Source of the DNA: Streptomyces sp. CG4
GTDB lineage: Bacteria; Actinomycetota; Actinomycetes; Streptomycetales; Streptomycetaceae
DNA length: 64,000 nucleotides
Assembly: GCF_041080655.1 (NCBI RefSeq)
Contig: NZ_CP163525.1
Location: forward strand, 1,488,001-1,552,000
Reading direction: 5' to 3'
The notes beneath the pieces are model-generated. The model saw only the letters and a program-made list of their open reading frames with translations. It was not told the DNA's origin and ran no database searches. A program made the position numbers and the translations under genes. Each line of letters starts with the position of its first letter. Within the stretch, counting starts at the first letter, position 1. This document shows positions 44,952 to 53,113 of this stretch, one piece after another.

Positions 44952-45405
44952 CGGGTCCGGCGGAGCCACCCCCGGACGCGCGCAGCGATCTCCCCCACCT
45001 TCCCGAACTCTCCGGCCCCTCCGGTCTCTCCCCCCTCTTCGACCCGGCCCCGGTCGCCGTCGTCGGTGCGTCGACACGGCCCGGGAAGTGGGCTACTGGC
45101 CGGCCAAGGGGGCGTTGGCCGGGCGGGGGCGCCTCGGCCGCGAGCACGTCGTGGTGACCGTACCGCCCGCGCAGGTACGGCCCGTGGTGACCGAGGGCCT
45201 GGCGGCCGGCGCCCACTGCTTCACCGTCATCACCTCCGGCGGGGACCCGGCCGAGGAGCGGGCACCGGCTCGTGAGACGCTCGCGCACGGCGCCCGACTG
45301 CTCGGGCCCCACTGCATGGGCCTGGTCGACACGGGCAGTGAACTCCGGCGCTCGTCGATCACGCCCCACCCGGGTTCTCGCCGCCTACATGGAGGACTTC
45401 CGTGA
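44948..45405 (+). pseudogene. remnant of an NDP-forming acyl-CoA synthetase
   Basis: GTG at 44948 overlaps the dehydrogenase stop as GTGA. The first 45 codons lead to LFDPAPVAVVGASTRPGKW, the CoA-binding Rossmann start. Near 45091 one base is missing; the next frame continues GYWPAKGALAGRG. It then jumps to EHVVVTVPPAQVRPVVTEGL, ARLLGPHCMGLVDTGSELRR, so a stretch of about 35 residues has been lost, and the remaining several hundred residues are absent. The gene is dead. Confidence 0.75.
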
Positions 45406-45490
45406 CGGCCGCCGCCGGGGCTGGCCCCGGTGCTGGCAGCGGCGCACGCGGCGGGCACAGGGTCGGCGGGCTTCGCGGAGGCGGCGGGGT

Positions 45491-45540
45491 TGGGTCAACA
45501 CCGGTTGGCAAACACTCGATGGCGAACAACCGTTGACCCA
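45491..45540. promoter_or_regulatory. nested inverted repeat upstream of the TetR gene
   Basis: TGGGTCAAC (45491-45499) is matched by GTTGACCCA (45532-45540), and inside them CGGTTG (45502) by CAACCG (45527). The 50-base element ends 79 bases before the TetR start and is a candidate operator, perhaps for that regulator. The rest of 45406-45619 shows nothing supported. Confidence 0.4.
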
Positions 45541-45619
45541 CACCTGTCTTTGGCCCCGGCCGCACGGGGGTGTCAAGAGGTCGTCAGCGGGTGTCCGGGC
45601 GGCTGTGTAGGGTGACCGC

Positions 45620-46234
45620 GTGGCGAGAGTGCGGTTGAGCGTGGCCGAGCGGCAGGAGGAGCTGCTGCGGGCCGCCATCGGGCAGATCGAGGCGCGGGGC
45701 GTGGCGGCGGTCAGGATCGCCGACGTGGCCGCCGCGCTCGGGGTGAGCAACGCGCTGGTGCTGTACCACTTCTCGACGAAGGAGAAGCTGGTCGCGGCCG
45801 CGTTCACCTATGCGGCCGAGGACGATCTCGCACATCTGCGCCAGCTGCTGGGCCGGCGGACGTCCGCGCTGCGCCGGCTGCGGGCCGCGGTGCGGTGGTA
45901 CGCGCCGACCGGACAGGCCAAGGGCTGGCGGCTGTGGATCGAGGGCTGGGCCGTTGCACTGCGCGAGCCCGCCCTCCGGGAGGTCACCCGGGACCTCGAC
46001 AGGCAGTGGAAGGCGGCGCTCACCGACGTCATCGCCGAGGGCGTGGCGGCGGGCGAGTTCGCCTGCGCCGACCCCGCCGGTGCCGCGCTGCGGCTGACGG
46101 CACTGCTGGACGGGCTGGCCGTACAGCTGACGTCGTACCCGGGCTCGGTACCGCGGACACGCGCGCAGGACTGGGTCGACGACGCGCTCGCCCGGGAACT
46201 GGGCCTGGACCGGAAGGCGTTGACGGAACGCTAG
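45620..46234 (+). CDS. TetR-family transcriptional regulator (BetI-like)
   Basis: A 204-residue regulator. The helix-turn-helix is residues 8-55 (RQEELLRAAIGQIEARGVAA, IADVAAALGVSNALVLYHFS, TKEKLVAAAF). The ligand domain has RGWRLWIEGWAVA-like sequence (KGWRLWIEGWAVALREPALR) and AALRLTALLDGLAVQLTSYP, as in BetI-type TetR proteins. The start is GTG at 45620. Its target may be the decayed amino acid operon upstream or itself through the inverted repeat at 45491. Confidence 0.92.
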   Translation: MARVRLSVAERQEELLRAAIGQIEARGVAAVRIADVAAALGVSNALVLYHFSTKEKLVAAAFTYAAEDDLAHLRQLLGRRTSALRRLRAAVRWYAPTGQAKGWRLWIEGWAVALREPALREVTRDLDRQWKAALTDVIAEGVAAGEFACADPAGAALRLTALLDGLAVQLTSYPGSVPRTRAQDWVDDALARELGLDRKALTER

Positions 46235-46345
46235 TGCCCCAACGGGCAACGTTCGCCCCGTCGCGACGCCCGGCCCGAGGCCGATGTACGCCGACCCCGA
46301 GCCCGGTGCAGGGCGCGTCCGCGCGGAGACGCACTGACCCCGAAC

Positions 46346-46391
46346 ACCCCCGTGCCCCCACCGTATGCGGCGCGGTGCGGGGCACGGGGGT
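46346..46391. terminator. bidirectional terminator between tetR and the SGNH gene
   Basis: A 13-bp perfect stem (ACCCCCGTGCCCC/GGGGCACGGGGGT) continued by CACCG/CGGTG with one bulge. It sits between convergent genes. Confidence 0.8.
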
Positions 46392-46405
46392 AATGGGGGG
46401 TCGGG

Positions 46406-47224
46406 TCAGGCCACCGAGGCGATGCGGTGCTTGATGTCGTCGGGCGACAGGGCGCCCTTGGCCGTGACGTGGTCGCCGGAGGACTCGCCGCGCAGGCGGC
46501 GGCCGATCCACGGGACGAGGTACTCACGGGCCCAGTGGACGTCGTCGCGACGGATGTCCAGGGTGCCCCGGGGCGGCAGCGGCGGCCACGGCTGCTCGGG
46601 GTCGGCCGGGACCTCCAGGCCGAGGGCCTGGCCGGCGCGGAGCGCCACGCGCGTGTGCCCCTCGGGCGAGAGGTGGAGCCGGTCGTTGTCCCAGGCCCGG
46701 CGGTCCTGCACGGACTTCAGGGACCACAGGTCGAGCACGGGACAGCCGTACCGGTCCGCGATGGCCCGGACGTGCCCGTTGTACGTGGCGATCTTGCCGC
46801 GCAGATGCTTGAGCACGGGAACGCCACGGGTGTCGAAGCCGGTCGTCACCATGACCGTGCCCGCGGCCCCGGTGAGCTGGGCCAGGGCCCGCTCGAAGCG
46901 CTCGGCCACCTCGTCCGGGTCGGTGCCGGGGCGGATGATGTCGTTGCCGCCCGCACAGAAGGACACGAGGTCCGGGGCGAGTTCGACGGCCTGCGGGAGC
47001 TGGTCCTGCACGATCTGGTCGAGCAGCTTCCCGCGGACCGCGAGATTCGTGTATTTGAAGTCCCCCTCGGGCCGCCGGTCGGCGAGCAGTACCGCAAACC
47101 GGTCCGCCCAGCCCACAAACGCCCCGTCGGGCCCGGGATCGCCGACGCCCTCGGTGAAGCTGTCCCCCACCGCCACGTACGACCCGATCACTGATCTGTT
47201 GTCATTCTTCGAATCGTCTACCAC
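46406..47224 (-). CDS. SGNH/GDSL hydrolase
   Basis: A 272-residue esterase-like protein. Block I is SYVAVGDSFTEGVGDPGPDG with the nucleophile Ser, block III FCAGGNDIIRPGTDPDEVAE with the oxyanion Asn, and block V DRLHLSPEGHTRVALRAGQA with the Asp-x-x-His pair. There is no signal peptide, so it acts inside the cell. GTG at 47224 is taken as the start. The family includes lipases and acetyl-esterases; substrate unknown. It lies alone between a terminator and a divergent-looking gap before the alpha-galactosidase. Confidence 0.92.
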   Translation of the reverse strand: MVDDSKNDNRSVIGSYVAVGDSFTEGVGDPGPDGAFVGWADRFAVLLADRRPEGDFKYTNLAVRGKLLDQIVQDQLPQAVELAPDLVSFCAGGNDIIRPGTDPDEVAERFERALAQLTGAAGTVMVTTGFDTRGVPVLKHLRGKIATYNGHVRAIADRYGCPVLDLWSLKSVQDRRAWDNDRLHLSPEGHTRVALRAGQALGLEVPADPEQPWPPLPPRGTLDIRRDDVHWAREYLVPWIGRRLRGESSGDHVTAKGALSPDDIKHRIASVA

Positions 47225-47354
47225 GAAGCACCATGATTCACCTTCGGGTGTGACCTACGCGACCGTAAGGAGGGGTTGACGAACGGTGAGAAGAGACACT
47301 CTTAAATAGTTTGCGCATCAGGAATAGCACTGACCTCAGGCGGGTTGAATGCCT

Positions 47355-49442
47355 TCAGTCCATGCGACGCAGTCGGAGCACCGTCGCATCCAGGTCGCCG
47401 GTGAGTCCGGTGCGCAGCCCGTGGTGCAGCAGGACGGCTCCCCGGTGAACTTCGCCCGATTCATGGCATTCGTACGACGCCGTCGGGTCGAGTCCGCGCA
47501 GCCGCAGCGCCGGCACCGGCTCGCCGTAGCTCTGCGCCTGGAGCCAGGCGAGGACCACCGTCTCCTCACCCCGGACGTACTGCACAGCACTTAGGCCGCC
47601 AGCCGGAGGCCGCAACCGGTACAGCTCGCCGTGCTGGACGACCGGGCGCATCTCTTTGTAGAGCCGGACCCACTGCCGGGCCTCGGCGAGCTCCTCCACG
47701 GTCCACTCGGTGAGGTCGCCGCCGACGCCGAGTACGCCCGCCATGGCGCTGACGAAGCGGAACCGCAGCGTGCTGGCCCGGCCGTTGAGCTGGGTGTTCG
47801 GGCTGTCGGTGACCCAGGCGGCCATCACGCGCGCGGGATGGATCTGACTGAATCCGTGCTGGATGGCGAGCCGGTCGAGCGGGTCGGTGTTGTCGGAGGT
47901 CCACACCTGGTCGGTACGGCTGAGCACTCCGAGGTCGATCCGTCCGCCGCCGCCCGAGCAGGACTCGAAGGCCACCTGGGGATGCGCGGCGCGCAGGCGG
48001 TCCACCAGGGCGTACAGGGCACGGACGTGGTCCACCCACAGGCGCTGCGGATACGGCTCGCCGGGCCAGCCGGCGTCGGTGAAGCAGCGGTTGAAGTCCC
48101 ACTTCACATAGTCGATCGGCGCGCTGGAGAGCAGGGTGTCCAGCTGCTCCCAGAGGTACTCCTGGACGTCCTCGCGGGCGAGGTTGAGGACGAGCTGATT
48201 GCGTAGTTCCGTCCGCCTGCGTCCTTGCTGGTACTGCACCCAGTCGGGGTGCGCGCGGTACAGGTCGCTGTCCGGGTTGACCATCTCGGGCTCGACCCAG
48301 ATGCCGAACTGCATGCCCAGGCCGTGCACCTGGTCGGCGAGGGGCTTGAGGCCCTGCGGGAAGCGGTCGGGGTTGGGGGTCCAGTCGCCGAGGCCGGCAC
48401 GGTCGCCGGTGCGGGCGCCGAACCAGCCGTCGTCCACCACGAACAGCTCCACGCCGATGTCGGCGGCCTGGCGGGCGAGCGTCAGCTGCTGCTCCTCCGA
48501 GATGGCGAAGTTCGTCGCCTCCCAGGAGTTGAAGAGCACCGGCCGGTCCCGCTCGGCGTCCGGGATGACGTACGCGCGCTGGTAGGCGTGCCAGGTGCGG
48601 CTCGCGCCGCCGAAGCCGCCGTCGCTCCACAGACCCGCGAAGACGGGAGTGGTGTACGACTCCCCCGGCTGAAGAAGCAACAGGCCCGAGTCGTCGTAGC
48701 CGGCGCCGCCGGTGATCTGCACGCGCGCGTCCGGGAGTTGGGCGACCGCGATACGCCAGGAGCCGGACCAGCCGAGCGCGCAGCCGTAGACCTCGCCGCG
48801 CTCCTCGGTGGCGTCGGTGTCGAGGGCCACCCAGGGCAGGTGCTGGTGGCCGGTGTGGCCGCGACGGCTGCCGATGACCTTCTCGCCGTAGGTGAGCGGG
48901 GCGGTGGTGAGACGGGACTCGGCGGCCCAGCGGCCATGCAGCTGGGACAGCCGCCAGCCGTCGCGGTCGGGCAGGGTCCAGGTGGCCGCGTCGGCCCGCA
49001 GCAGCTCCACGCGCGTGTGCCCGCCGTTCGCCACGGTGACCCAGCGCTCGACGACGTCACCACGCATCCGGTAGTGCAGGATCACGGCGAGGCCGTCGTC
49101 GACGAAGCGCAGCCGCAGTTCGTCGCCCTCCGTCTCGTACGCCTGGAAGCTCCACTCGGTGCCGCGGCGCTCCTCGGTGCGCACGGACAGGGCGGGGCGG
49201 ACGAAGCGGGGGCCGCCCTCGACGGGGTACTCCTCGCGGCCGTCGAGCGGGGACTCGAAGGGCCAGTAGCCGGGCAGCGGGTCCTCGGCCAGGGCCTGCG
49301 CGTCCGCGAGGGCGATCCGCGGCCCCCAGTGCAGGTGGAGCAGCTCGTCCGCGTCGGTGAGATGCAGGGCATAACTGCTGGTGGGCCCCGAGAGGAGCCA
49401 GGTACGACCGTCTTCGGCGATGTCCACCACGTAAGACCTCAC
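47355..49442 (-). CDS. alpha-galactosidase, glycoside hydrolase family 36
   Basis: At about 695 residues it has the GH36 layout: a beta-sandwich first third, then the barrel with ELFVVDDGWFGARTGDRAGL, FGIWVEPEMVNPDSDLYRAH, the nucleophile Asp in PIDYVKWDFNRCFTDAGWPG (about residue 449) and the acid/base Asp in VWTSDNTDPLDRLAIQHGFS (about 515). It removes terminal alpha-1,6-galactose from melibiose or raffinose-type sugars. No signal peptide. GTG at 49442 was chosen; TTG at 49451 is possible. No transporter gene adjoins it. Confidence 0.94.
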   Translation of the reverse strand: MRSYVVDIAEDGRTWLLSGPTSSYALHLTDADELLHLHWGPRIALADAQALAEDPLPGYWPFESPLDGREEYPVEGGPRFVRPALSVRTEERRGTEWSFQAYETEGDELRLRFVDDGLAVILHYRMRGDVVERWVTVANGGHTRVELLRADAATWTLPDRDGWRLSQLHGRWAAESRLTTAPLTYGEKVIGSRRGHTGHQHLPWVALDTDATEERGEVYGCALGWSGSWRIAVAQLPDARVQITGGAGYDDSGLLLLQPGESYTTPVFAGLWSDGGFGGASRTWHAYQRAYVIPDAERDRPVLFNSWEATNFAISEEQQLTLARQAADIGVELFVVDDGWFGARTGDRAGLGDWTPNPDRFPQGLKPLADQVHGLGMQFGIWVEPEMVNPDSDLYRAHPDWVQYQQGRRRTELRNQLVLNLAREDVQEYLWEQLDTLLSSAPIDYVKWDFNRCFTDAGWPGEPYPQRLWVDHVRALYALVDRLRAAHPQVAFESCSGGGGRIDLGVLSRTDQVWTSDNTDPLDRLAIQHGFSQIHPARVMAAWVTDSPNTQLNGRASTLRFRFVSAMAGVLGVGGDLTEWTVEELAEARQWVRLYKEMRPVVQHGELYRLRPPAGGLSAVQYVRGEETVVLAWLQAQSYGEPVPALRLRGLDPTASYECHESGEVHRGAVLLHHGLRTGLTGDLDATVLRLRRMD

Positions 49443-49443
49443 A

Positions 49444-49473
49444 GGTGCCAACAGATCCGCTCAAGTGCCAACA
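49444..49473. promoter_or_regulatory. direct repeat upstream of the alpha-galactosidase
   Basis: GGTGCCAACA (49444-49453) and AGTGCCAACA (49464-49473) are 20 bp apart, that is, about two helical turns. They overlap the likely start/promoter region, as an operator would. Confidence 0.35.
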
Positions 49474-49602
49474 TCATCGGGCTCGGCGCTCCTGGTGACA
49501 ATGCCTGTGGACAACTCCTTGCCCGAGGAAACCGATGTCGTATGGTCGACAGAGCGCCCGCCGACGAGCCGCGACGGCGGGGTCCTATCGGGAGGAGCCC
49601 CC

Positions 49603-50400
49603 GTGACGCAGCACGTCCCGTCGACCGAGCCGGAGCTGGCCGGTGTACGCAATTTCCGCGACGTGGGCGGACTGCCGACCATGGACGGACGGCGGGTGCG
49701 GCAGGGGGTGCTGTTCCGCAGCGGGCACCTGGCGCACGCGACCGAGGACGACGCGGCGTTCCTCGCCTCGCTGGGCCTGCACACGATCTTCGACTTCCGC
49801 AACGCGGCCGACCAGAAGCTGGAGGGCCCGGACGTCCAGCTGCCCGGCGTGCGGAACGTGAACCTGCCGCTGAGCGATCCGGCGGACGGCGCCGAGTTCT
49901 GGAAGATGGTCCGCGACGGCGACCTCGACCAGCTGCGCGGGATCCTCGACGACGGCAAGGGCGCGGCTCGGATGATCGCCTCGTACCGGTCGATCGTCAA
50001 GGAGCGCACCGCCGAGCACTCCCGGGTGCTGCGGGCACTCGCCGAGGACAGCGTGCCCGCCCTGATGCACTGCGCGGCGGGCAAGGACCGCGCGGGCATC
50101 TCCATAGCCGTGACGCTCCTCGCGCTGGGCGTGGAGCGCGAGGCGATCGTCGCCGACTATCTGGAGTCCAACGCCAAGCACCGGCGCTACAAGGTCCGCC
50201 GCAGCGGCAGCACCGAGACCGCCTACACCCCCGAGGTCATGGAGCTGCTCAGCCCGCTCTTCGACGCCCGTGCCGAGTACCTGCAGGCGGCGTTCGAGGC
50301 CATCGAGCAGACCTGGGGCGGCGTGGACACCTACTTGGAGCAGGGCCTTGGCTTCACCCCGACCGCCCGCGACCACCTGCGCGAACGCCTGCTGGACTGA
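49603..50400 (+). CDS. tyrosine-protein phosphatase (PtpB-like, dual specificity)
   Basis: A 265-residue phosphatase. It starts near TEPELAGVRNFRDVGGLPTM, typical of the Y_phosphatase3/PtpB family, and has the active-site loop LMHCAAGKDRAGISIAVTLL (HCX5R with GKDR) near residue 155. IFDFRNAADQ is the usual DxR-like segment. GGGAGGAG stands six bases before the GTG at 49603. Mycobacterial PtpB acts on phosphotyrosine and phosphoinositides; the target here is unknown. Confidence 0.92.
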   Translation: MTQHVPSTEPELAGVRNFRDVGGLPTMDGRRVRQGVLFRSGHLAHATEDDAAFLASLGLHTIFDFRNAADQKLEGPDVQLPGVRNVNLPLSDPADGAEFWKMVRDGDLDQLRGILDDGKGAARMIASYRSIVKERTAEHSRVLRALAEDSVPALMHCAAGKDRAGISIAVTLLALGVEREAIVADYLESNAKHRRYKVRRSGSTETAYTPEVMELLSPLFDARAEYLQAAFEAIEQTWGGVDTYLEQGLGFTPTARDHLRERLLD

Positions 50401-50526
50401 GCGAACCGGGGACGCACCGCGCGGGCTGCGCTGACGGCGGTGGGTCACCCGGGACCTGCGGGGCTGTCTCGGCCGGTCCCTGGCCGGCGGCGGGGACGAC
50501 CGGTATCGGCAGCCCCGCCCGCCGTC

Positions 50527-50649
50527 TCAGCCCTTCGCGCCCAACGCGAACAGCAAGTACAGGAATCCGGCCAGGACATGGCCGAGGGCGATGTAGATGA
50601 TCAGGCGGATCCACAGGGAACGGGGGAACTTCGTCTCGAAGTTGCTCAT
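50527..50649 (-). CDS. 40-residue membrane protein (DUF6126-like)
   Basis: The product begins MSNFETKFPRSLWIRLII and ends FLYLLFALGAKG, with one long hydrophobic helix from about residue 12 to 37. The ATG overlaps the stop of the XRE-cupin regulator as ATGA, so translation is coupled. I recall a family of this kind (DUF6126) that always accompanies such regulators in Streptomyces, next to the hopanoid cluster. Role unknown. Confidence 0.75.
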   Translation of the reverse strand: MSNFETKFPRSLWIRLIIYIALGHVLAGFLYLLFALGAKG

Positions 50650-51269
50650 GGCAGCTCTCCGGTCAGCGGCCCCAGGCACAGCGTGGCCGTGGGGCTCTGC
50701 AGCAGGGTGTGGACGAACAGCAGCTCGACGCCGTCGTGGTCCTCGGCGGCGAGGCGGTGCGGGGTGAGTGAGTCGAAGTGCGCGCTGTCGCCCGGCCCGA
50801 GCAGATGCGCGGTGTCACCGAGGCGCAGCCGCAGCCGGCCCCGCAGGACGTAGACCCACTCCTCGCCGGGATGGACCCGCACGATGTCGCCCTGCGAGCC
50901 GTGCGGCACCCGCACCCGCAGCGCCTGCATGGCTCGGCCGGGCGCCCCGGCCTGGAAGTACGTCCAGCCGCCCGCCCGGGTCGGCTCCATGTCGCCGGCC
51001 CGCACGATCGCGTCCCGGTCGGCGACCGTCTCGCCCAGCAGGTCGGAGACGGTCGTACCGTAGATGCGGGCGAGAGCCAGCAGCAGCGGCAGCGACGGTT
51101 GCCGCCGGCCGGTCTCCAGCCGGGACAGATGGGCCGGTGAGAGCCCTGCGGTGCGGGCCGCGGCCTCCAGGGTGAGGCCGGTGCGCCGGCGCAGTGCCCG
51201 CAACTGCGGTGCGACGGCCGGCAGCTCGTCGTCCGGGCCCGCCGGTGGTCCGGCGTCTGAGGCGTTCAT
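50646..51269 (-). CDS. XRE-family regulator with cupin domain, next to the hopanoid operon
   Basis: A 207-residue protein. Helix-turn-helix at about 22-75 (QLRALRRRTGLTLEAAARTA, GLSPAHLSRLETGRRQPSLP) and a cupin domain at about 130-205 (VHPGEEWVYVLRGRLRLRLG, LLGPGDSAHFDSLTPHRLAA). The start at 51269 gives the MNASDAG N-terminus. The upstream region carries four TTGCC/GGCAA half-sites spaced by 10 bp. Together with the coupled 40-residue membrane protein it could sense an envelope or metabolite state. Confidence 0.92.
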   Translation of the reverse strand: MNASDAGPPAGPDDELPAVAPQLRALRRRTGLTLEAAARTAGLSPAHLSRLETGRRQPSLPLLLALARIYGTTVSDLLGETVADRDAIVRAGDMEPTRAGGWTYFQAGAPGRAMQALRVRVPHGSQGDIVRVHPGEEWVYVLRGRLRLRLGDTAHLLGPGDSAHFDSLTPHRLAAEDHDGVELLFVHTLLQSPTATLCLGPLTGELP

Positions 51270-51300
51270 GCCTCCATTCAGGCGCCTGCTGTGCCCGTCT

Positions 51301-51335
51301 GGCAATTTCTTTGCCTGCGAGGCAAGAAGAGGCAA
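51301..51335. promoter_or_regulatory. array of four TTGCC/GGCAA half-sites at 10-bp spacing
   Basis: GGCAA at 51301, TTGCC at 51311, GGCAA at 51321 and GGCAA at 51331. The middle pair forms TTGCCT-GCG-AGGCAA, a perfect palindrome. All half-sites are on one face of the helix, 32 bases upstream of the XRE-cupin start and 75 bases before the divergent membrane protein gene. Confidence 0.55.
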
Positions 51336-51409
51336 GAACACACGATCGCCCCTGCCCTGCTACGCTCGCCCCAGGATTTGAACACGTTCAAAAAAAAGGG
51401 GGGAACGTC

Positions 51410-51706
51410 ATGTCGAGGAGCGCCGCATCCCAAGGGGCCGATTCGCCTGCCGTCCTACTGGGCCCCACCGCACTCGGGCTGGGCCTCGCAGCGGCAGCGG
51501 GCCTGTGTCCGTGGCTCACGTTCGGCCTGATCCCCGTGATGCTGATCTGCGGCGCACTCGCCTTCACCCTCGGCCTCGCGGGGATCCACTACGCCTTCCG
51601 TGGCATCGGCCGGATGTGGATGGCCGCCACGGGAGCCGTGCTGGGCGGGATCGGGTTCGCCTGTCCCCTGGTCCTCTTCCTGTTCGTTCCGTTCTACGTC
51701 GCGTGA
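51410..51706 (+). CDS. small membrane protein, DUF4190-like
   Basis: A 98-residue product with two to three hydrophobic spans (LLGPTALGLGLAAAAGLCPW, LIPVMLICGALAFTLGLAGI, AATGAVLGGIGFACPLVLFL), the design of DUF4190 proteins. AGGGGGG precedes the ATG at 51410 by six bases, after a run of A. It is divergent from the cupin regulator and shares its operator region, and is convergent with the aminotransferase gene. Confidence 0.75.
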   Translation: MSRSAASQGADSPAVLLGPTALGLGLAAAAGLCPWLTFGLIPVMLICGALAFTLGLAGIHYAFRGIGRMWMAATGAVLGGIGFACPLVLFLFVPFYVA

Positions 51707-51727
51707 GAGCCGGCGCCCCGGTGACGC

Positions 51728-53113
51728 TCAGCGGCCCGCCACCGCCTGCTTGATCAGGGTCTTGCCGAAGTCCCACATCAGGCCGCCGCCACTGTGTGCG
51801 TCGTCCATCACGGCGGTGAAGGCGTCCGTGAACCGGTCGACGTCCGCCTCGTCGATAATCAGCGGCGGAATCAGCTTGATCACCTCCAGATGATCGCCGG
51901 AGACCTGGGTGAGGATCCGGTGCCGCTGCAGCAGTGGTACGACGACCATCTGCGCGAACAGGCCCTTGCGCGCCGCCTGCAGCATGGTCCAGCGGCTGCG
52001 CAGCTTCAGCGAGGACGGCTTGCCGAACTCGATGCCGATCATCAGGCCCCGGCCGCGGACGTCGGCGAGGAGTTCGTACGTGTCGATCAGCGCGGTCAGC
52101 CGGGACTTCAGCAGGTCCCCGGTGCTGCGCACGCCCGCGACGATCTGCTCGTTCTCCATGGCCGAGAGCACGGCGAGGCCGCATGCCATCGCGGGGGCGT
52201 TGGAACCGAAGCTCGCCGAGTGGACCAGCACGCGGTCCATGGACGAGTAGACCCTCTTGAAGATCCAGTCCTTGCCGAGCGTGGCGCCGACCGGGACGTA
52301 CCCGCCGGACAGTGCCTTGGCCACGCACACCAGGTCGGGTTCGACGCCGTCCTCGTGCTGGTAGGCGTAGAAGTCGCCGGTGCGGCCGAGGCCGGTCTGC
52401 ACCTCGTCGGCGATCAGCAGTGCCTTGTGCCGGTGCAGGAGTTCCTGCGCGGCGCGCAGATAGCCGGGCGGGGCCTCGTGCACCCCCTTGCCCTGGATCG
52501 GCTCGACGATCAGGGCGGCGACGTCGCCCTTCTTCAACTCCCTTGCGAGGGCGTCGAGATCGCCGAGGGGTACGGCGGTGTCGGGCAGCAGCGGGGCGAA
52601 GCCGTCGCGGAAGCCGCCCTCGCCGTTGACCGACAGGGAGCCGGTGGTCAGGCCGTGGAAGGCGTGGTCACAGTAGAGGACACGGGGCTTGCCGGTGGCG
52701 TACCGGGCGAACTTCAGGGCCGTTTCGACGGCCTCCGTGCCGCTGTTGCCGAAGAACACCCGGTCCAGGTGCGGGCTGTGGGCGAGCAGTCGCTCGGCGA
52801 GCAGGCCGGGCAGCGGCTGGCAGTCGAACCGGGTCAGATCGGCGAGGTTCAGGTCGAGCACGTCGTGCAGCGCCTTGCGGACGACCGGGTGATGACGGCC
52901 GAGGCCCATCACCCCGAACCCGGCGAGCATGTCCAGATAGTCGTTGCCGTCCGCGTCGTAGAAGTGGGCGCCCTCGGCCCGCTCGTAGACCTTGTCGAAG
53001 CCGATGGTGTGCAGCATGCGCGGGAGCTGCGGGTTGAGGTACTTCGCGTGCAGCTCGTAGCGTTCGGCTCCGCGCTCGGCGAGCAGGGCGCCGAGGTCGA
53101 ACTCCGTGCTCAT
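51728..53113 (-). CDS. hpnO: class III aminotransferase, hopanoid side-chain amination (HpnO-like)
   Basis: A 461-residue PLP enzyme. Features are [75 protein letters not shown], and [15 protein letters not shown] followed by the PLP lysine in [16 protein letters not shown]. By context it converts the side-chain aldehyde of bacteriohopanoid to aminobacteriohopanetriol. Its ATG overlaps the dxs stop (ATGA), which ties it to the operon. Ornithine-type aminotransferase is the alternative by sequence alone. Confidence 0.88.
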   Translation of the reverse strand: MSTEFDLGALLAERGAERYELHAKYLNPQLPRMLHTIGFDKVYERAEGAHFYDADGNDYLDMLAGFGVMGLGRHHPVVRKALHDVLDLNLADLTRFDCQPLPGLLAERLLAHSPHLDRVFFGNSGTEAVETALKFARYATGKPRVLYCDHAFHGLTTGSLSVNGEGGFRDGFAPLLPDTAVPLGDLDALARELKKGDVAALIVEPIQGKGVHEAPPGYLRAAQELLHRHKALLIADEVQTGLGRTGDFYAYQHEDGVEPDLVCVAKALSGGYVPVGATLGKDWIFKRVYSSMDRVLVHSASFGSNAPAMACGLAVLSAMENEQIVAGVRSTGDLLKSRLTALIDTYELLADVRGRGLMIGIEFGKPSSLKLRSRWTMLQAARKGLFAQMVVVPLLQRHRILTQVSGDHLEVIKLIPPLIIDEADVDRFTDAFTAVMDDAHSGGGLMWDFGKTLIKQAVAGR

